A stretch of DNA of 64,000 nt from Gimesia algae (GTDB lineage Bacteria; Planctomycetota; Planctomycetia; Planctomycetales; Planctomycetaceae), in the NCBI RefSeq assembly GCF_007746795.1, contig NZ_CP036343.1, positions 6,113,357 to 6,177,356 of the forward strand. Reading direction: 5' to 3'. This document shows, piece after piece, positions 28,081-37,640 of this stretch. Made by a program: the position numbers and the translations under genes. Position 1 is the stretch's first letter. Each line of letters begins with the position of its first letter. The notes beneath the pieces are model-generated. The model was not told where the DNA came from and searched no databases. It was given only the letters and a program-made list of their open reading frames with translations.

Positions 28081-28337
28081 TACTCAGACTTTGCAGCGTG
28101 ACGGAGGTGCGCTTCTTTGAGAATGGATTCCACATCCCATTCTGCAACCTCACCCGCATCCGCTTCGTCAAAGCCGATCTGCAATTCCCGACGTAACTCG
28201 GCGTCCACCCATTGCCTGAAATTTTCCTGAGGGATTAAAAGATAGGTCTTTTGCGTCTGATCATCCTCAATTTTGAGAGGCCGATCCGGCTGCTGGTTCA
28301 AAGCCTGTCGCATTTCTTCAGTAATTTCAGGAGCCAT
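28080..28337 (-). CDS. Antitoxin of a ParDE-like type II system
   Basis: An 85-residue protein directly upstream of the broken parE-like gene and coupled to it by a TAATG overlap. The C-terminal part (EADAGEVAEWDVESILKEAH) has the acidic, helix-forming pattern of toxin-wrapping antitoxin tails. The N-terminal part (MAPEITEEMRQAL...PLKIEDDQT) is not a clear ribbon-helix-helix, so the DNA-binding type is unresolved. Its role rests mainly on position and tail. It appears intact although its toxin does not. Confidence 0.75.
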   Translation of the reverse strand: MAPEITEEMRQALNQQPDRPLKIEDDQTQKTYLLIPQENFRQWVDAELRRELQIGFDEADAGEVAEWDVESILKEAHLRHAAKSE

Positions 28338-28508
28338 TTATGCGTCTCATGCTAAAAGCAGAACCAATTATTAAAGTTTATGGACCCAGAATACCCGTCC
28401 ATTCCCGTTCTCTATCAATTATATCACCGGGCATCTCTATAAGCTATAAAGATCTTTTTCCTGCTGAATTTGAAACGAATTCAGAAAGCATGCGAAATGA
28501 TCGTGAAA

Positions 28509-28548
28509 AAAAAACCTCAACCGGCATGATACGCTGGCTGAGGTTTTT
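28509..28548 (-). terminator. Intrinsic terminator downstream of cysC
   Basis: Read leftward, a GC-containing stem (AAAACCTCAGCC paired with GGTTGAGGTTTT, one bulge) is followed by a run of about nine T residues. It starts about 30 bases past the cysC stop. Confidence 0.8.
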
Positions 28549-28578
28549 GTTTTTCAAGCATCTGACTGCAAACGCGAC

Positions 28579-29193
<615 letters not shown>

Positions 29194-29651
29194 CGAGGAA
29201 TTTCTCCTTGCTCATTAAAAAATATCTGTGGAAACGAAATCTATCTTTAAGCCGGAACAGAGGCAGATTCATGCGCCTCAGTGGCTGTTCGGATTCAAAT
29301 CTCCGTGGGGATACCGGGGCGTTCCAGGGAATGCACTCGGGTTCCAGCAGTGAAAATTGCGCTGGAATCGGGTATCTTGAATGCGTATTTGCACGATCCT
29401 AGAGAAACTGCACTCTTGATGGAAGCCCACTGATTGGGATTTTCTATGAACATTCTCGTTCCGGGCTACTGGAACTACGGTTTTTTAGCTGTTAGAGTAC
29501 GCGCAAGGGATATTTTGCGGGAAGAAATCATTCACCGTTTGGTGAGGACCTGCCTGTGTTTTGATTCCGCGCTAGTGATGGATCATATACTTAAACTGTT
29601 AATAGCATACACATTACGCACTAAACCATCGAATTCAGAAAAACAGGAACC
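29194..29651. other. Divergent intergenic region cysC/hisG
   Basis: These 458 bases should hold the promoters of cysC (left) and hisG (right). A TATACT-like hexamer at about 29585, with a TTGATT 19 bases upstream, is a weak candidate for hisG. A frame at 29434-29670 lacks coding character. No repeat or attenuator-like His-codon leader was found. Confidence 0.35.
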
Positions 29652-30530
29652 ATGTCCGACAAGGTCTTAAAACTCGGTATTCCCGCGGGAAGTTTACAGG
29701 AATCGACGGCTGAACTCTTCAAACGAGCCGGCTATGTCATCAAATTTTCATCCCGTTCCTACTACCCGACGATTGATGATGACGAAATCGAGTGCCTGCT
29801 GATCCGGGCGCAGGAGATGGCCCGCTACGTCGATCAGGGAATCCTGGATGCAGGGATTACCGGTTACGACTGGATCCTGGAAACCAATGCCGACGTTCAG
29901 GAAATCTGCGAACTACAGTTCTCCAAAGTCAGCCGCCGTCCGGTCCGCTGGGTACTCTGTGTGCCTGAAGATTCACCCATCCAGTCGGTCAAAGACCTTG
30001 AGGGTAAACGCATTGCCACCGAAGTCGTCGGCATGACAGAACGCTACCTGGAAAAGCATGGCGTGAAAGCCAATGTGGAATTTTCCTGGGGTGCGACAGA
30101 AGTCAAACCTCCCAAGCTGGCTGATGCGATTGTCGAGGTGACCGAAACCGGTTCTTCACTGCGGGCCAACAACCTGCGGATCGTGGAAGAGTTGATGCAG
30201 AGCACAACCCGGTTCATCGCCAACAAACAGGCATACGAAGATCCCTGGAAGCGCGAGAAGCTTGAGAACATCGCGATGATGCTGGAATCCTGCCTGGCTG
30301 CAGAAGGTAAAGTCTGCGTGATGATGAACGTGGTTCGCACCGATCTGGAGAAAGTTCTGAATCTGCTGCCGGCATTGCAGAAGCCGACGGTTTCTTCACT
30401 CTCCGATCCGGACTGGGTCGCTATCAGCACGATCATGGAAGAATCGGTAGTCCGTACGATTGTTCCCAAACTGAAAGCAGCGGGCGCATGTGGCATTGTG
30501 GAATATCAGATTTCCAAAATCATCGACTGA
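29652..30530 (+). CDS. hisG: ATP phosphoribosyltransferase, long (HisG-L) form
   Basis: HisG joins ATP and PRPP in the first step of histidine synthesis. At 292 residues this is the long form: a two-lobed catalytic domain (about 1-215) plus a C-terminal regulatory ACT-like domain (about 215-292), so it needs no HisZ and should be inhibited by histidine. Family features are [13 protein letters not shown] at the start, [12 protein letters not shown], and the PRPP-binding [19 protein letters not shown] lies just before the ATG at 29652. It is followed 53 bases later by an amino-acid-kinase-family gene on the same strand. Confidence 0.95.
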   Translation: MSDKVLKLGIPAGSLQESTAELFKRAGYVIKFSSRSYYPTIDDDEIECLLIRAQEMARYVDQGILDAGITGYDWILETNADVQEICELQFSKVSRRPVRWVLCVPEDSPIQSVKDLEGKRIATEVVGMTERYLEKHGVKANVEFSWGATEVKPPKLADAIVEVTETGSSLRANNLRIVEELMQSTTRFIANKQAYEDPWKREKLENIAMMLESCLAAEGKVCVMMNVVRTDLEKVLNLLPALQKPTVSSLSDPDWVAISTIMEESVVRTIVPKLKAAGACGIVEYQISKIID

Positions 30531-30583
30531 CGTTCGCACGTTGAGACAGTCAACCGTCCGCTTGCTACGCTGGATTGAAATAG

Positions 30584-31228
30584 ATGAAGATCAGTGTCTT
30601 AAAACTCGGAGGCAGCCTGTTCGATCTTCCTGATCTGAAAAACAGGCTCTCTGAGTTTCTGAGACAGCTGAAGAATAGCAAACCTCTGCTGATTTGTGGT
30701 GGTGGCAGCACCGCCGATCTGGTACGCCACTGGGATGCCGTTCATCAGTTGGATGCCACCACCGCACACTGGCTGGCGATTGCGGCGATGAAATTGAATG
30801 AACGACTGTTGTGCCAGCTACTGCCGAGTGCTTGTGTTGTCTCAAATCAGGAAAATGCAGAACAGGCCTGGCAGCAGAATCAGATTCCCATACTCTGTGC
30901 GGAACATTACCTGCAAACGACAACTTCAGAAGATTTCGAACAGTTACCCGCATCCTGGGATGTGACCAGTGATTCCATCGCGGCCTGGGTGACATTAACC
31001 TGGCCCGCGGATGAGCTGATCCTGCTGAAGTCAATTGAATTACCCGCCGAGTTTACGGTGGCGTCACTGGCTGCTGTGGGAGCCGTCGATGCTTACCTGC
31101 CTGTGCTCGCAGATCAACTGCCTGCTTTACGCTGGTACAATCTGCGAACAGATCAATTGCCGGTCGCTGCCACCACCGTGATCAGAGGCAGCAGTTTCCA
31201 GAGTACAAACGCGACCGGACCGGCATAA
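30584..31228 (+). CDS. Small amino-acid-kinase-family protein (MfnE-like candidate)
   Basis: A 214-residue protein with the amino-acid-kinase fold: N-terminal VLKLGGSL (phosphate loop), LLICGGGSTADLVR, and the nucleotide-site motif DVTSDSIAAW near residues 126-135. It is too short for aspartate or glutamate kinase. Its size and motifs fit small kinases such as MfnE, which phosphorylates an aminomethylfuran precursor of methanofuran. Many planctomycetes carry C1-transfer genes of the H4MPT/methanofuran type, but none is seen nearby, so the substrate is only a guess. Its last 76 bases overlap cdsA on the other strand. Confidence 0.65.
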   Translation: MKISVLKLGGSLFDLPDLKNRLSEFLRQLKNSKPLLICGGGSTADLVRHWDAVHQLDATTAHWLAIAAMKLNERLLCQLLPSACVVSNQENAEQAWQQNQIPILCAEHYLQTTTSEDFEQLPASWDVTSDSIAAWVTLTWPADELILLKSIELPAEFTVASLAAVGAVDAYLPVLADQLPALRWYNLRTDQLPVAATTVIRGSSFQSTNATGPA

Positions 31229-32064
31229 AGCGGGCTATCCAGCAGATCGAGCAGACCGCCAAATCCGGGCAGTAGTTCCGCGGAGTCTTTTTTCCCGACA
31301 TCCCGTTTGATCAACGATTCACACAGATCCCCGACCAGTCCCACCAGACCGATGATGGCTCCAAACAGGATCGCCCACAGCCAGCTGCTGCCAGTCCAGA
31401 GTGAATTAAACAAAGCAGGCGTAAATTGAAACCAGAGCAGCGATCCGATCGCGGCTCCGAAAATGGCACCGAATCCACCTACCCAGGTCTTCCCCGGACT
31501 GAGTCGCGGCACCAGTTTTTTCTTCCCCCACAATCGACCAAAAGTATAACCGCCAATGTCTCCCATTTTAGCGCTGATGATTAATGAACCTAATGCCAGG
31601 TAACCGGTCTCTGGTCCTGCCACCCAGCGTAGTTCCGCCAGTATCGCCAGAAGAAAGCCCAAATAGGAAACAGAGAGTATTTCCGCCCCCATGTTTTCCA
31701 TACTCTGTCCCGGCTCCTGAAAGCGGATCGCCCCTTTCAGAAAGATTAACAGAATTGAGATGGAAAAGCCGACCGACATCAGCGCCAGCGAGCTCTCTTG
31801 TGCGCTGCCTGCATCGGAATCACTGAAATAAGGCAACCAGGCCAGCGTGCAGATCAACAATGAAAGCAGACTGACGATGGCATATCCGGGCTGCAGATTG
31901 CGCACCGTCAACAGGCGCGTTAATTCCCAACAACCTCGAAAGACAATCAGGCAACACAAACCATACAGATAGGGAGCAGAAGTCCCCGCGCGTTGATCCA
32001 GATAAAACAGACCGAACAGGAGTGGAATCAGGATCACTGAAACGAGTAACCGCCAGCCCAGCAT
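31153..32064 (-). CDS. cdsA: Phosphatidate cytidylyltransferase
   Basis: CdsA makes CDP-diacylglycerol from phosphatidate and CTP in the cytoplasmic membrane. The 303-residue protein has about eight membrane segments and the family signature near the C-terminus: SLIKRDVGKKDSAELLPGFG then GLLDLLDS. Against the usual KD..PGHGG..DR.D, the His is Phe and the Arg is Leu, while the Lys and Asp residues remain. It lies 7 bases downstream of uppS on the same strand, so they form an operon. Its 3' end overlaps the 3' end of the convergent kinase gene by 76 bases. Confidence 0.9.
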   Translation of the reverse strand: MLGWRLLVSVILIPLLFGLFYLDQRAGTSAPYLYGLCCLIVFRGCWELTRLLTVRNLQPGYAIVSLLSLLICTLAWLPYFSDSDAGSAQESSLALMSVGFSISILLIFLKGAIRFQEPGQSMENMGAEILSVSYLGFLLAILAELRWVAGPETGYLALGSLIISAKMGDIGGYTFGRLWGKKKLVPRLSPGKTWVGGFGAIFGAAIGSLLWFQFTPALFNSLWTGSSWLWAILFGAIIGLVGLVGDLCESLIKRDVGKKDSAELLPGFGGLLDLLDSPLYAGPVAFVLWKLLPLITVVAATGN

Positions 32065-32071
32065 GCTGCGT

Positions 32072-32824
32072 TTATCCTTTCAAACCACCAAAGCGGCGGT
32101 CACGGGAGGCAAAGTCACGCAGGGCCTGCCAGTAATCAGCAACTTTGAAGTCTGGCCAGTATGTTTGGGTCACCCATAACTCGGCATAGCTGATCTGCCA
32201 TAATAGAAAATTGCTGACCCGCATTTCTCCCGCAGTACGAATGACGAGATCGGGGTCGGGCATACCAGCGGTATAAAGATGTGCTGAGATCACTTCTTCA
32301 TTAATCTCTTCCTGTTTCAGGTTTCCCTCTTCCACATCGGCGACAATTGATTTGACGGCGTCCACAATTTCCGATCGACTGCCATAGTTCAACGCCAGAC
32401 AGAGCTGCATTCCGGTATTGTCCTGGCTTTCGCGAATCGTTTTATCGACTTCGACCAGTACATCGCGGGGCAGATCACTGCGACGACCGATGGTAGTGAA
32501 GCGAATATTCTGACGCATAATCTCTTCACGTTCACCGATAACAAACTTTTTTAACAGCTGCATCAGTAGATTGAGTTCCAGTGCCGGTCGCTTCCAGTTC
32601 TCGCTACTGAGGCAATACAGCGTAAGTTGTCCGATTCCCAGACGCGTGGATTCTTCCACGACCGTGCGCACACTGTTTACCCCCTGACGATGCCCCTCAA
32701 TGCGTGGAAAGCCACGCCGAGAAGCCCAGCGACCATTGCCATCCATGATGATCGCAATATGTCGCGGCAGTTGCTGTGACTCCAGCCCCAGCGACTCCCC
32801 ATCTTGTTCCGATATGGCGGGCAC
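32072..32824 (-). CDS. uppS: Undecaprenyl (isoprenyl) diphosphate synthase
   Basis: UppS extends farnesyl diphosphate with cis-isoprene units to make the carrier lipid of peptidoglycan synthesis. The conserved HIAIIMDGNGRWA motif with the catalytic Asp is near the N-terminus, followed by GHRQGV, TLYCLSSENWKRP, and the C-terminal PDLVIRTAGEMRVSNFLLWQ and YAELWVT blocks. A GTG at 32824 with GTGAGG 6 bases upstream gives 250 residues, the normal length. A longer frame from a GTG at 32974 is unlikely. In the usual family motif RxSGExRxSNF the Ser is Ala here (RTAGE). Confidence 0.93.
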   Translation of the reverse strand: MPAISEQDGESLGLESQQLPRHIAIIMDGNGRWASRRGFPRIEGHRQGVNSVRTVVEESTRLGIGQLTLYCLSSENWKRPALELNLLMQLLKKFVIGEREEIMRQNIRFTTIGRRSDLPRDVLVEVDKTIRESQDNTGMQLCLALNYGSRSEIVDAVKSIVADVEEGNLKQEEINEEVISAHLYTAGMPDPDLVIRTAGEMRVSNFLLWQISYAELWVTQTYWPDFKVADYWQALRDFASRDRRFGGLKG

Positions 32825-33062
32825 AATAAGCCTCACAGTGATTGCTAGATAAATGAACGACGTTTCCGGCAGGTGGCAGCTGACTTTACAACCAGTGTTG
32901 CCAGAACCAGACGCTGACACACCTATTGTGAGAAATTTCAGCTCCAACGCCAAGGCTGCGCGGCTGGAAAGCACAGCTTCTTAAGAGAAAGAAAGCGAAT
33001 CTGACATTCAGGATAAACCATCCAGAGAAAGTTCTCTTCAGAAAGTCAGCTGAAGGAGTGGC

Positions 33063-33254
33063 TCAGCCACTGATTTCGACGGACTCTAATTCTTCAGAGT
33101 GGTCCAGGTACACCGTTTCCTCCCAATAGGCAGGTTCCGCTCCCGGTGTCTCAATGGACAGTTTGACGCGATCCTCACACACTTCAAGTACTTTAACAAT
33201 CGTATGTTCCCCAATGAGGATACTCTCATTCGCACCACGAGAGATAATATGCAT
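33063..33254 (-). CDS. csrA: CsrA/RsmA-family protein lacking the second key RNA-binding Arg
   Basis: A 63-residue protein. MHIISRGANESILIG aligns with the CsrA start MLILTRKxGExIxIG, and VKVLEVCEDRVKLSIETPG matches the central strands. CsrA dimers bind GGA motifs in mRNA leaders and control translation and stability. Two residues are critical in E. coli: Arg6 (kept here) and Arg44 in VHREEIY. Here the matching segment is AYWEETVY, so Trp stands at the Arg44 position. RNA specificity may therefore differ. GAGG lies 7 bases before the ATG at 33254. It is not adjacent to flagellar genes. Confidence 0.8.
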   Translation of the reverse strand: MHIISRGANESILIGEHTIVKVLEVCEDRVKLSIETPGAEPAYWEETVYLDHSEELESVEISG

Positions 33255-33572
33255 TCGCTCGCCTCAAAGATATTTCAGATGTGAATCTGTGAATTGTGAA
33301 AAGTTATTGTGAAAGCCATTCTGACGAACTCGAATCAGAAGGACAAGCTGAAAGTAATCAAAAAATGAAACGATTTTTAAGGAGGTTTCTTTTCTACGAA
33401 TCTCACTTGACAAAATTGATTTCATCATATCTGACAAATGAGTTACGTTTTATTTTCACTCTCACATGACGTATGAGCCTTGTTCCTCTTCCATTTTCCT
33501 CGTGTCATTCTGTCGCAGAATTTTTATTCTAACTTTGTGATGAACTTCATTGAAACATCACAAAAAGAATGC
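33255..33572. other. Intergenic region upstream of csrA
   Basis: These 318 bases lie between csrA and the end of tadA and should hold the csrA promoter. At 33379-33410 a string beginning AAGGAGGTTTCTTTTC and ending ACGAATCTCACTTG resembles 34208-34240 upstream of the beta-helix gene (GGGGGTTTCTTTTC...CGAATCTCGCCTG). No open frame follows it, so it is not a ribosome-binding site for a visible gene. Confidence 0.35.
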
Positions 33573-34088
33573 TTATTTTTTTCCTTCTGCGCGTTTACGA
33601 CGAAAGAATTCCTGAAGAATGGCGCGACACTCTTCCTGCATGACACCACTGATGACCGTACTCTGATGATTCAACCGGGCATCGTTGGTAATCTGAAACA
33701 GGGAGTGGCAGGCGCCTGCTTTTTCATCTCGGGTACCATAAATCACCAGCGGAATCCGTGATTGAATAATTGCACCCGCGCACATGGGACAGGGCTCAAG
33801 AGTCACATATAAAATGCAGTCAGCAAGACGCCAGCTCCCCAGTGATTCTGCAGCCTGCGTGATTGCAATCATTTCCGCATGCGCGGTGGGATCGCTCAAC
33901 ATTTCGCGCTGATTGTGTGCAGCAGCGATGATGCGATCCTGGTAAACAATGACGGCGCCGACAGGGACTTCATCTTCTTCAAATGCGGCGCGCGCTTCAT
34001 CAAAGGCAAACCGCATCCAGCGCGTATGTAACTGTAACAGGTCACGGTCGCCGGGCGAGATTTCGGAATCATCAGGTCGGTCAATCAT
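33573..34088 (-). CDS. tadA: tRNA-specific adenosine deaminase
   Basis: TadA converts A34 to inosine in tRNA-Arg(ACG). The 171-residue protein has the zinc deaminase motifs HAE (His70, Glu72) and PCPMCAGAI (Cys100, Cys103). Substrate-loop features typical of TadA are also present: VPVGAVIV near residue 41 and the C-terminal LQEFFRRKR helix. Start chosen at the ATG at 34088. No close partner gene is seen. Confidence 0.92.
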   Translation of the reverse strand: MIDRPDDSEISPGDRDLLQLHTRWMRFAFDEARAAFEEDEVPVGAVIVYQDRIIAAAHNQREMLSDPTAHAEMIAITQAAESLGSWRLADCILYVTLEPCPMCAGAIIQSRIPLVIYGTRDEKAGACHSLFQITNDARLNHQSTVISGVMQEECRAILQEFFRRKRAEGKK

Positions 34089-34331
34089 CAAGCTACATTT
34101 CTAACAGAAAAAGAGAAGGTCCATCCTGCACAACATAATCCAGAATCGCATGGAAATAAAGTCGCTGATGCCAGGTTCCAATCTGAAACCTGCAAACCTC
34201 TCCTTCTCTCTGGGGGTTTCTTTTCACGAATCTCGCCTGTGCGTTTGTGATTTAATGGCGTACCGACTTAGAATGTAGCTGAGAACCTTCCCTAATTAAT
34301 TCCCCCCTGCTCTACAACAAGGTAATGACAC

Positions 34332-35747
34332 ATGCGTGGAACTCTGATCTGTATTTCAACACTGCTGGTCCTGGGTTATCTGATTTATTCTGCCGAGAAC
34401 AGTAAATCGCAAACCAGCCCTGCGTCTGTCGAACCGGCCATGGTAATGACTGTCAGATCTTTTGGCGCGACAGGAGACGGAAAAACGGACGATTCAGCCG
34501 CACTCCAACGTGCCGTCGATTCCAAAATCGGTCAGATCACTTTTCCCAAAGGAGTCTACCGGATCACGAAAACCATTAATATCAATCTGGATCAACTGGG
34601 CCCGACCTCTCTCAGTTCCGATGGTACGGCCACTATCATCATGGCAGGTGCAGGCCCTGCGTTTCGTTTCATTGGCACACATGAAGGGACTGCCAGTCCA
34701 CATACAGTCAAAGAAAATGTCTGGCTGAATCAGCGTTCGCCTATGGTGGATGGCCTGGAAATTGTCGGCGATCATCCGGAAGCCTGTGGAGTTGAAGCGA
34801 CCGGCACGATGCAGATCACTCTTACGCGACTGACCATCCGCCGCACTCTGCACGCAATTCATTTTGTAAAACGCAACCGGAATGTGATTGTTTCCAATTG
34901 TCATATTTATGAAAACCGGGGAGCTGGCGTGTATTACGATAAAGTCAGTATTCATCAGTCGAATGTCGTGGGATGTCACATTTCCTATAACGCGGGTGGC
35001 GGAGTGGTTGTTAACAAGGGAGATATTCGCAATCTTCAGATTGGCACCTGTGATATCGAAGGAAACATGGGTGACAAAGATTCGAAACCGACGGCGAATG
35101 TGCTGATCGATTCCGAAGGAGCGATGGTGGGCGAGATTGCCATCGTGGGTTGCACGATTCAACATGATCATTTCGCCCCGGGCTCTGCTAATATTCGTAT
35201 TAATGAAAACGCGTACATCCGCCCGCACTCTCCCGAACACCGTGACGGGAATATCACGATCGCCGATAACGTACTATCCGACGTGCAGACCAACATTGAA
35301 ATTACCAGCGCGCGCGGCGTTACGGTTACCGGGAATACCATGTGGAAAGGTTACACCCATAACATCCGCATACACGACTGCCATAATATTCTGATCTCCA
35401 ATAACGTACTCGATCGCAGCCCCCGCTATCATTACGCTGACGGCGCTACGGCCCAGGTAGGTATGCTGTTAACCGACTGCGATGGCATCTCTTTAAACGG
35501 TAACCTGATTAATGGCACGGGTGATGAAACACCGGCGCTGGAAATTCGTGATTCCCGGCGGATGAATATCACCGCTTGTACGATTCTCGATTATTCCACT
35601 ATTGGACTCTTGTTGAAAAACGTGTCCGACAGCCGCGTTTCCGATTGCCTGATTCGCACCGATTTGCCGGACAGTGAGGACGCTCAAGCCGTCCAGATCA
35701 TCGGCGGCAAGGATAATCAAATCGTGAACAACCTTTATAAAAAGTAA
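34332..35747 (+). CDS. Exported right-handed beta-helix protein (pectate-lyase superfamily N-terminus)
   Basis: A 471-residue protein with an N-terminal signal or anchor (about residues 4-20). The segment VRSFGATGDGKTDDSAALQR (about 40-59) is the start typical of Pectate_lyase_3 and GH28-like beta-helices. The rest has PbH1-like turns such as SNCHIYENRGAGVYY and ISNNVLDRS. This architecture is used by polysaccharide lyases, hydrolases and epimerases. No catalytic residues can be assigned, so activity is open. AAGG lies 9 bases before the ATG. It is followed by an oxidoreductase gene on the same strand. Confidence 0.82.
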   Translation: MRGTLICISTLLVLGYLIYSAENSKSQTSPASVEPAMVMTVRSFGATGDGKTDDSAALQRAVDSKIGQITFPKGVYRITKTININLDQLGPTSLSSDGTATIIMAGAGPAFRFIGTHEGTASPHTVKENVWLNQRSPMVDGLEIVGDHPEACGVEATGTMQITLTRLTIRRTLHAIHFVKRNRNVIVSNCHIYENRGAGVYYDKVSIHQSNVVGCHISYNAGGGVVVNKGDIRNLQIGTCDIEGNMGDKDSKPTANVLIDSEGAMVGEIAIVGCTIQHDHFAPGSANIRINENAYIRPHSPEHRDGNITIADNVLSDVQTNIEITSARGVTVTGNTMWKGYTHNIRIHDCHNILISNNVLDRSPRYHYADGATAQVGMLLTDCDGISLNGNLINGTGDETPALEIRDSRRMNITACTILDYSTIGLLLKNVSDSRVSDCLIRTDLPDSEDAQAVQIIGGKDNQIVNNLYKK

Positions 35748-35946
35748 TCCCGAAAATAGAATCCCGAGTTCACTAGCCGCGCCCCCCTCGTCGCATCAAA
35801 ATCGGTTGTTCTGTCCGATCTGAATCTGTTTGACTCAGGTCCGGGTGCTGCTATGATAAGTGCCCCGTGAAAGAACTATCAGGCGAGATTTCTACGGGAA
35901 CTTCACCAGTCATCCATATTTATTTCGTCGCTCGAGGAGTCTGTTT

Positions 35947-37239
35947 ATGTCCAATCTGTCACGCCGCAACTTTCTGAAAAAATCTGTCTATGGCGGGCTG
36001 TTCATGGGGCTGAGTGCCAAAAGCTATCGCTCCACTTTTGCTGCAGTCCCTCCCAGCGAACGCGTGCGGGTCGGCATGATTGGTGTCGGCAACCAGGGGG
36101 GACCGCGAAATAACATGAAGTACTTCCTCAATAATATTGAAGCACTTTGTGACTTGGATCAGAATTACCTGGCGGAAGCAGATTCCTATCTCAAGAAAAA
36201 TGCCAACAAGTCGGCAATGTTGACCGACGACTATCGCAGACTACTCGATTCCAAAGACCTCGATGCCGTCGTTGTGACAGTCCCCGATCAATGGCACGCC
36301 AAGATGACCGTCGAAGCCTGCCGTGCCGGCAAAGATGTCTATTGTGAAAAACCGCTGACACTCGTCGTGGATGAAGGCCCCCTCATGATTGATGAGGCAC
36401 GGAAACACAAGCGGGTCGTCCAGACAGGCACCATGCAGCGTAGTGGAAAGGAATTCATCCTGGCAACGCAACTGGTCCAGTCCGGTCTGCTCGGCAAGAT
36501 CCATACCGTGAACGTGACGCTGCCCGGGCCCAACTGGATCGCACGCGCCGGCAAACCGGTTCCCGACAGTGCACCTCCCCAGGGCTTCGACTTTGACCGC
36601 TGGCTCGGACCGGCACCAGAACGACCCTACAACAAAAATCGCGTGCACTACCTGTTCCGTTTCTTCTGGGATTACAGCGGCGGTCAGCAGACTAACTTTG
36701 GTGCCCACCATCTGGACATCGCACAATGGGGACTCGGCATGGACGAAAGCGGCCCTGTCAGCGCGGAAGGTTCGGCGACCTTTAATCCCGATGGCTGGTA
36801 CGAAACACCCGACTCAACCAATATTAAATACACGTATGACAACGGCGTCGTGCTGAATTGTCGACAGGTTCCCGGCATCGCGAGTAAAAAACAGGGAACG
36901 GAGTTCGTCGGTGAAAAGGGCAGCCTGTTCGTCTATCGCGGTGGCATCATCGCTAATCCGCCTGAGCTGTTGAAATCAGTCGAAGTACCCAAGATTGTGA
37001 ACCGTGATGCGAACATCGCGCACGTCGACAATTTCATTGAGTGTATCAAGACCCGCAAGAAACCGGTTGCCGACATCAGCATCGGACACCGCTCCGCAAC
37101 GGTTTGCCACCTCGGTAATATTGCCGTGCGGACGGGTAAGAAAATTCAATGGAATCCGCAACAGCAAACCATCGTCGGTGATGCGGATGCCGCCAAATGG
37201 CTCTCCAAAGAATATCGCAAACCTTACGAACTGGCGTAA
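35947..37239 (+). CDS. TAT-exported Gfo/Idh/MocA-family oxidoreductase
   Basis: A 430-residue NAD(P)-dependent sugar dehydrogenase-like protein. It starts with a twin-arginine signal (SRRNFLKKSVYGGLF), then the Rossmann motif VGMIGVGNQG (about residues 42-51) and the family motif YCEKPLTL with its catalytic Lys. The motif NFGAHHLDIAQWG carries the active-site His pair. The start at 35947 has GAGGAG upstream; 29 preceding in-frame codons are discarded. TAT export of this family is common in planctomycetes and suggests action on sugars outside the cytoplasm; the substrate is unknown. Confidence 0.92.
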   Translation: MSNLSRRNFLKKSVYGGLFMGLSAKSYRSTFAAVPPSERVRVGMIGVGNQGGPRNNMKYFLNNIEALCDLDQNYLAEADSYLKKNANKSAMLTDDYRRLLDSKDLDAVVVTVPDQWHAKMTVEACRAGKDVYCEKPLTLVVDEGPLMIDEARKHKRVVQTGTMQRSGKEFILATQLVQSGLLGKIHTVNVTLPGPNWIARAGKPVPDSAPPQGFDFDRWLGPAPERPYNKNRVHYLFRFFWDYSGGQQTNFGAHHLDIAQWGLGMDESGPVSAEGSATFNPDGWYETPDSTNIKYTYDNGVVLNCRQVPGIASKKQGTEFVGEKGSLFVYRGGIIANPPELLKSVEVPKIVNRDANIAHVDNFIECIKTRKKPVADISIGHRSATVCHLGNIAVRTGKKIQWNPQQQTIVGDADAAKWLSKEYRKPYELA

Positions 37240-37259
37240 GCCATTTTTTTCAAAGTTCA

Positions 37260-37296
37260 CCAGGCTGTTCCCTGCATCAAAGCCTGGCGACTTTTT
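37260..37296 (+). terminator. Probable intrinsic terminator after the oxidoreductase gene
   Basis: A 7-bp stem (CCAGGCT / AGCCTGG) with a 14-base loop is followed three bases later by five T residues. It starts 21 bases after the stop. Confidence 0.6.
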
Positions 37297-37640
37297 CAGG
37301 TAATTAATTCGGTTCTCTCGGAATCCATAATGACATGACGAGGCAGCCAACAATCATATCTTGCAGTTGCCACATATTGATTGCACTTACCGCATCTTAG
37401 ATTGGGGCCATCACAGCCATCCAGGTCACAGCAACCATTAATACGAGACGATTCTTCGGTGACTGTCATCGACAGGATATCCTTTGAATTGATAGCCCAG
37501 TTGTCACCGGACCAGTCTTCCACTTTATTTGTGATTCCTTCCGGTAATAAGTCTTCGCCATCTGCCTCACAATAATCGACCTGAGTGTCGATCAGATCCT
37601 TTGTGAGACTATTTTTACAAGATCTACAAATGAACTTCAT
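37296..37640 (-). CDS. Small Cys-rich, probably zinc-binding hypothetical protein
   Basis: A 114-residue protein of unknown function. It opens with MKFICRSCKN (CxxC), and a second cluster near residues 68-83 (CCDLDGCDGPNLRCGKC) supplies further Cys pairs, so at least one zinc site is likely. It ends with a Trp-Asp-rich segment (DCWLPRHVIMD). No signal peptide is seen. It converges with the oxidoreductase gene. The pattern is that of a small conserved family rather than a chance frame, but I cannot name it. Confidence 0.65.
   Translation of the reverse strand: MKFICRSCKNSLTKDLIDTQVDYCEADGEDLLPEGITNKVEDWSGDNWAINSKDILSMTVTEESSRINGCCDLDGCDGPNLRCGKCNQYVATARYDCWLPRHVIMDSERTELIT

Noticed and set aside
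29434-29670. 78-codon frame in the cysC/hisG spacer overlapping the hisG start
   Set aside because: It overlaps the hisG start out of frame and has no coding character.
33379-33386. Strong Shine-Dalgarno-like AAGGAGGT upstream of csrA on the other strand
   Set aside because: No ATG, GTG or TTG at a suitable distance opens a credible frame.
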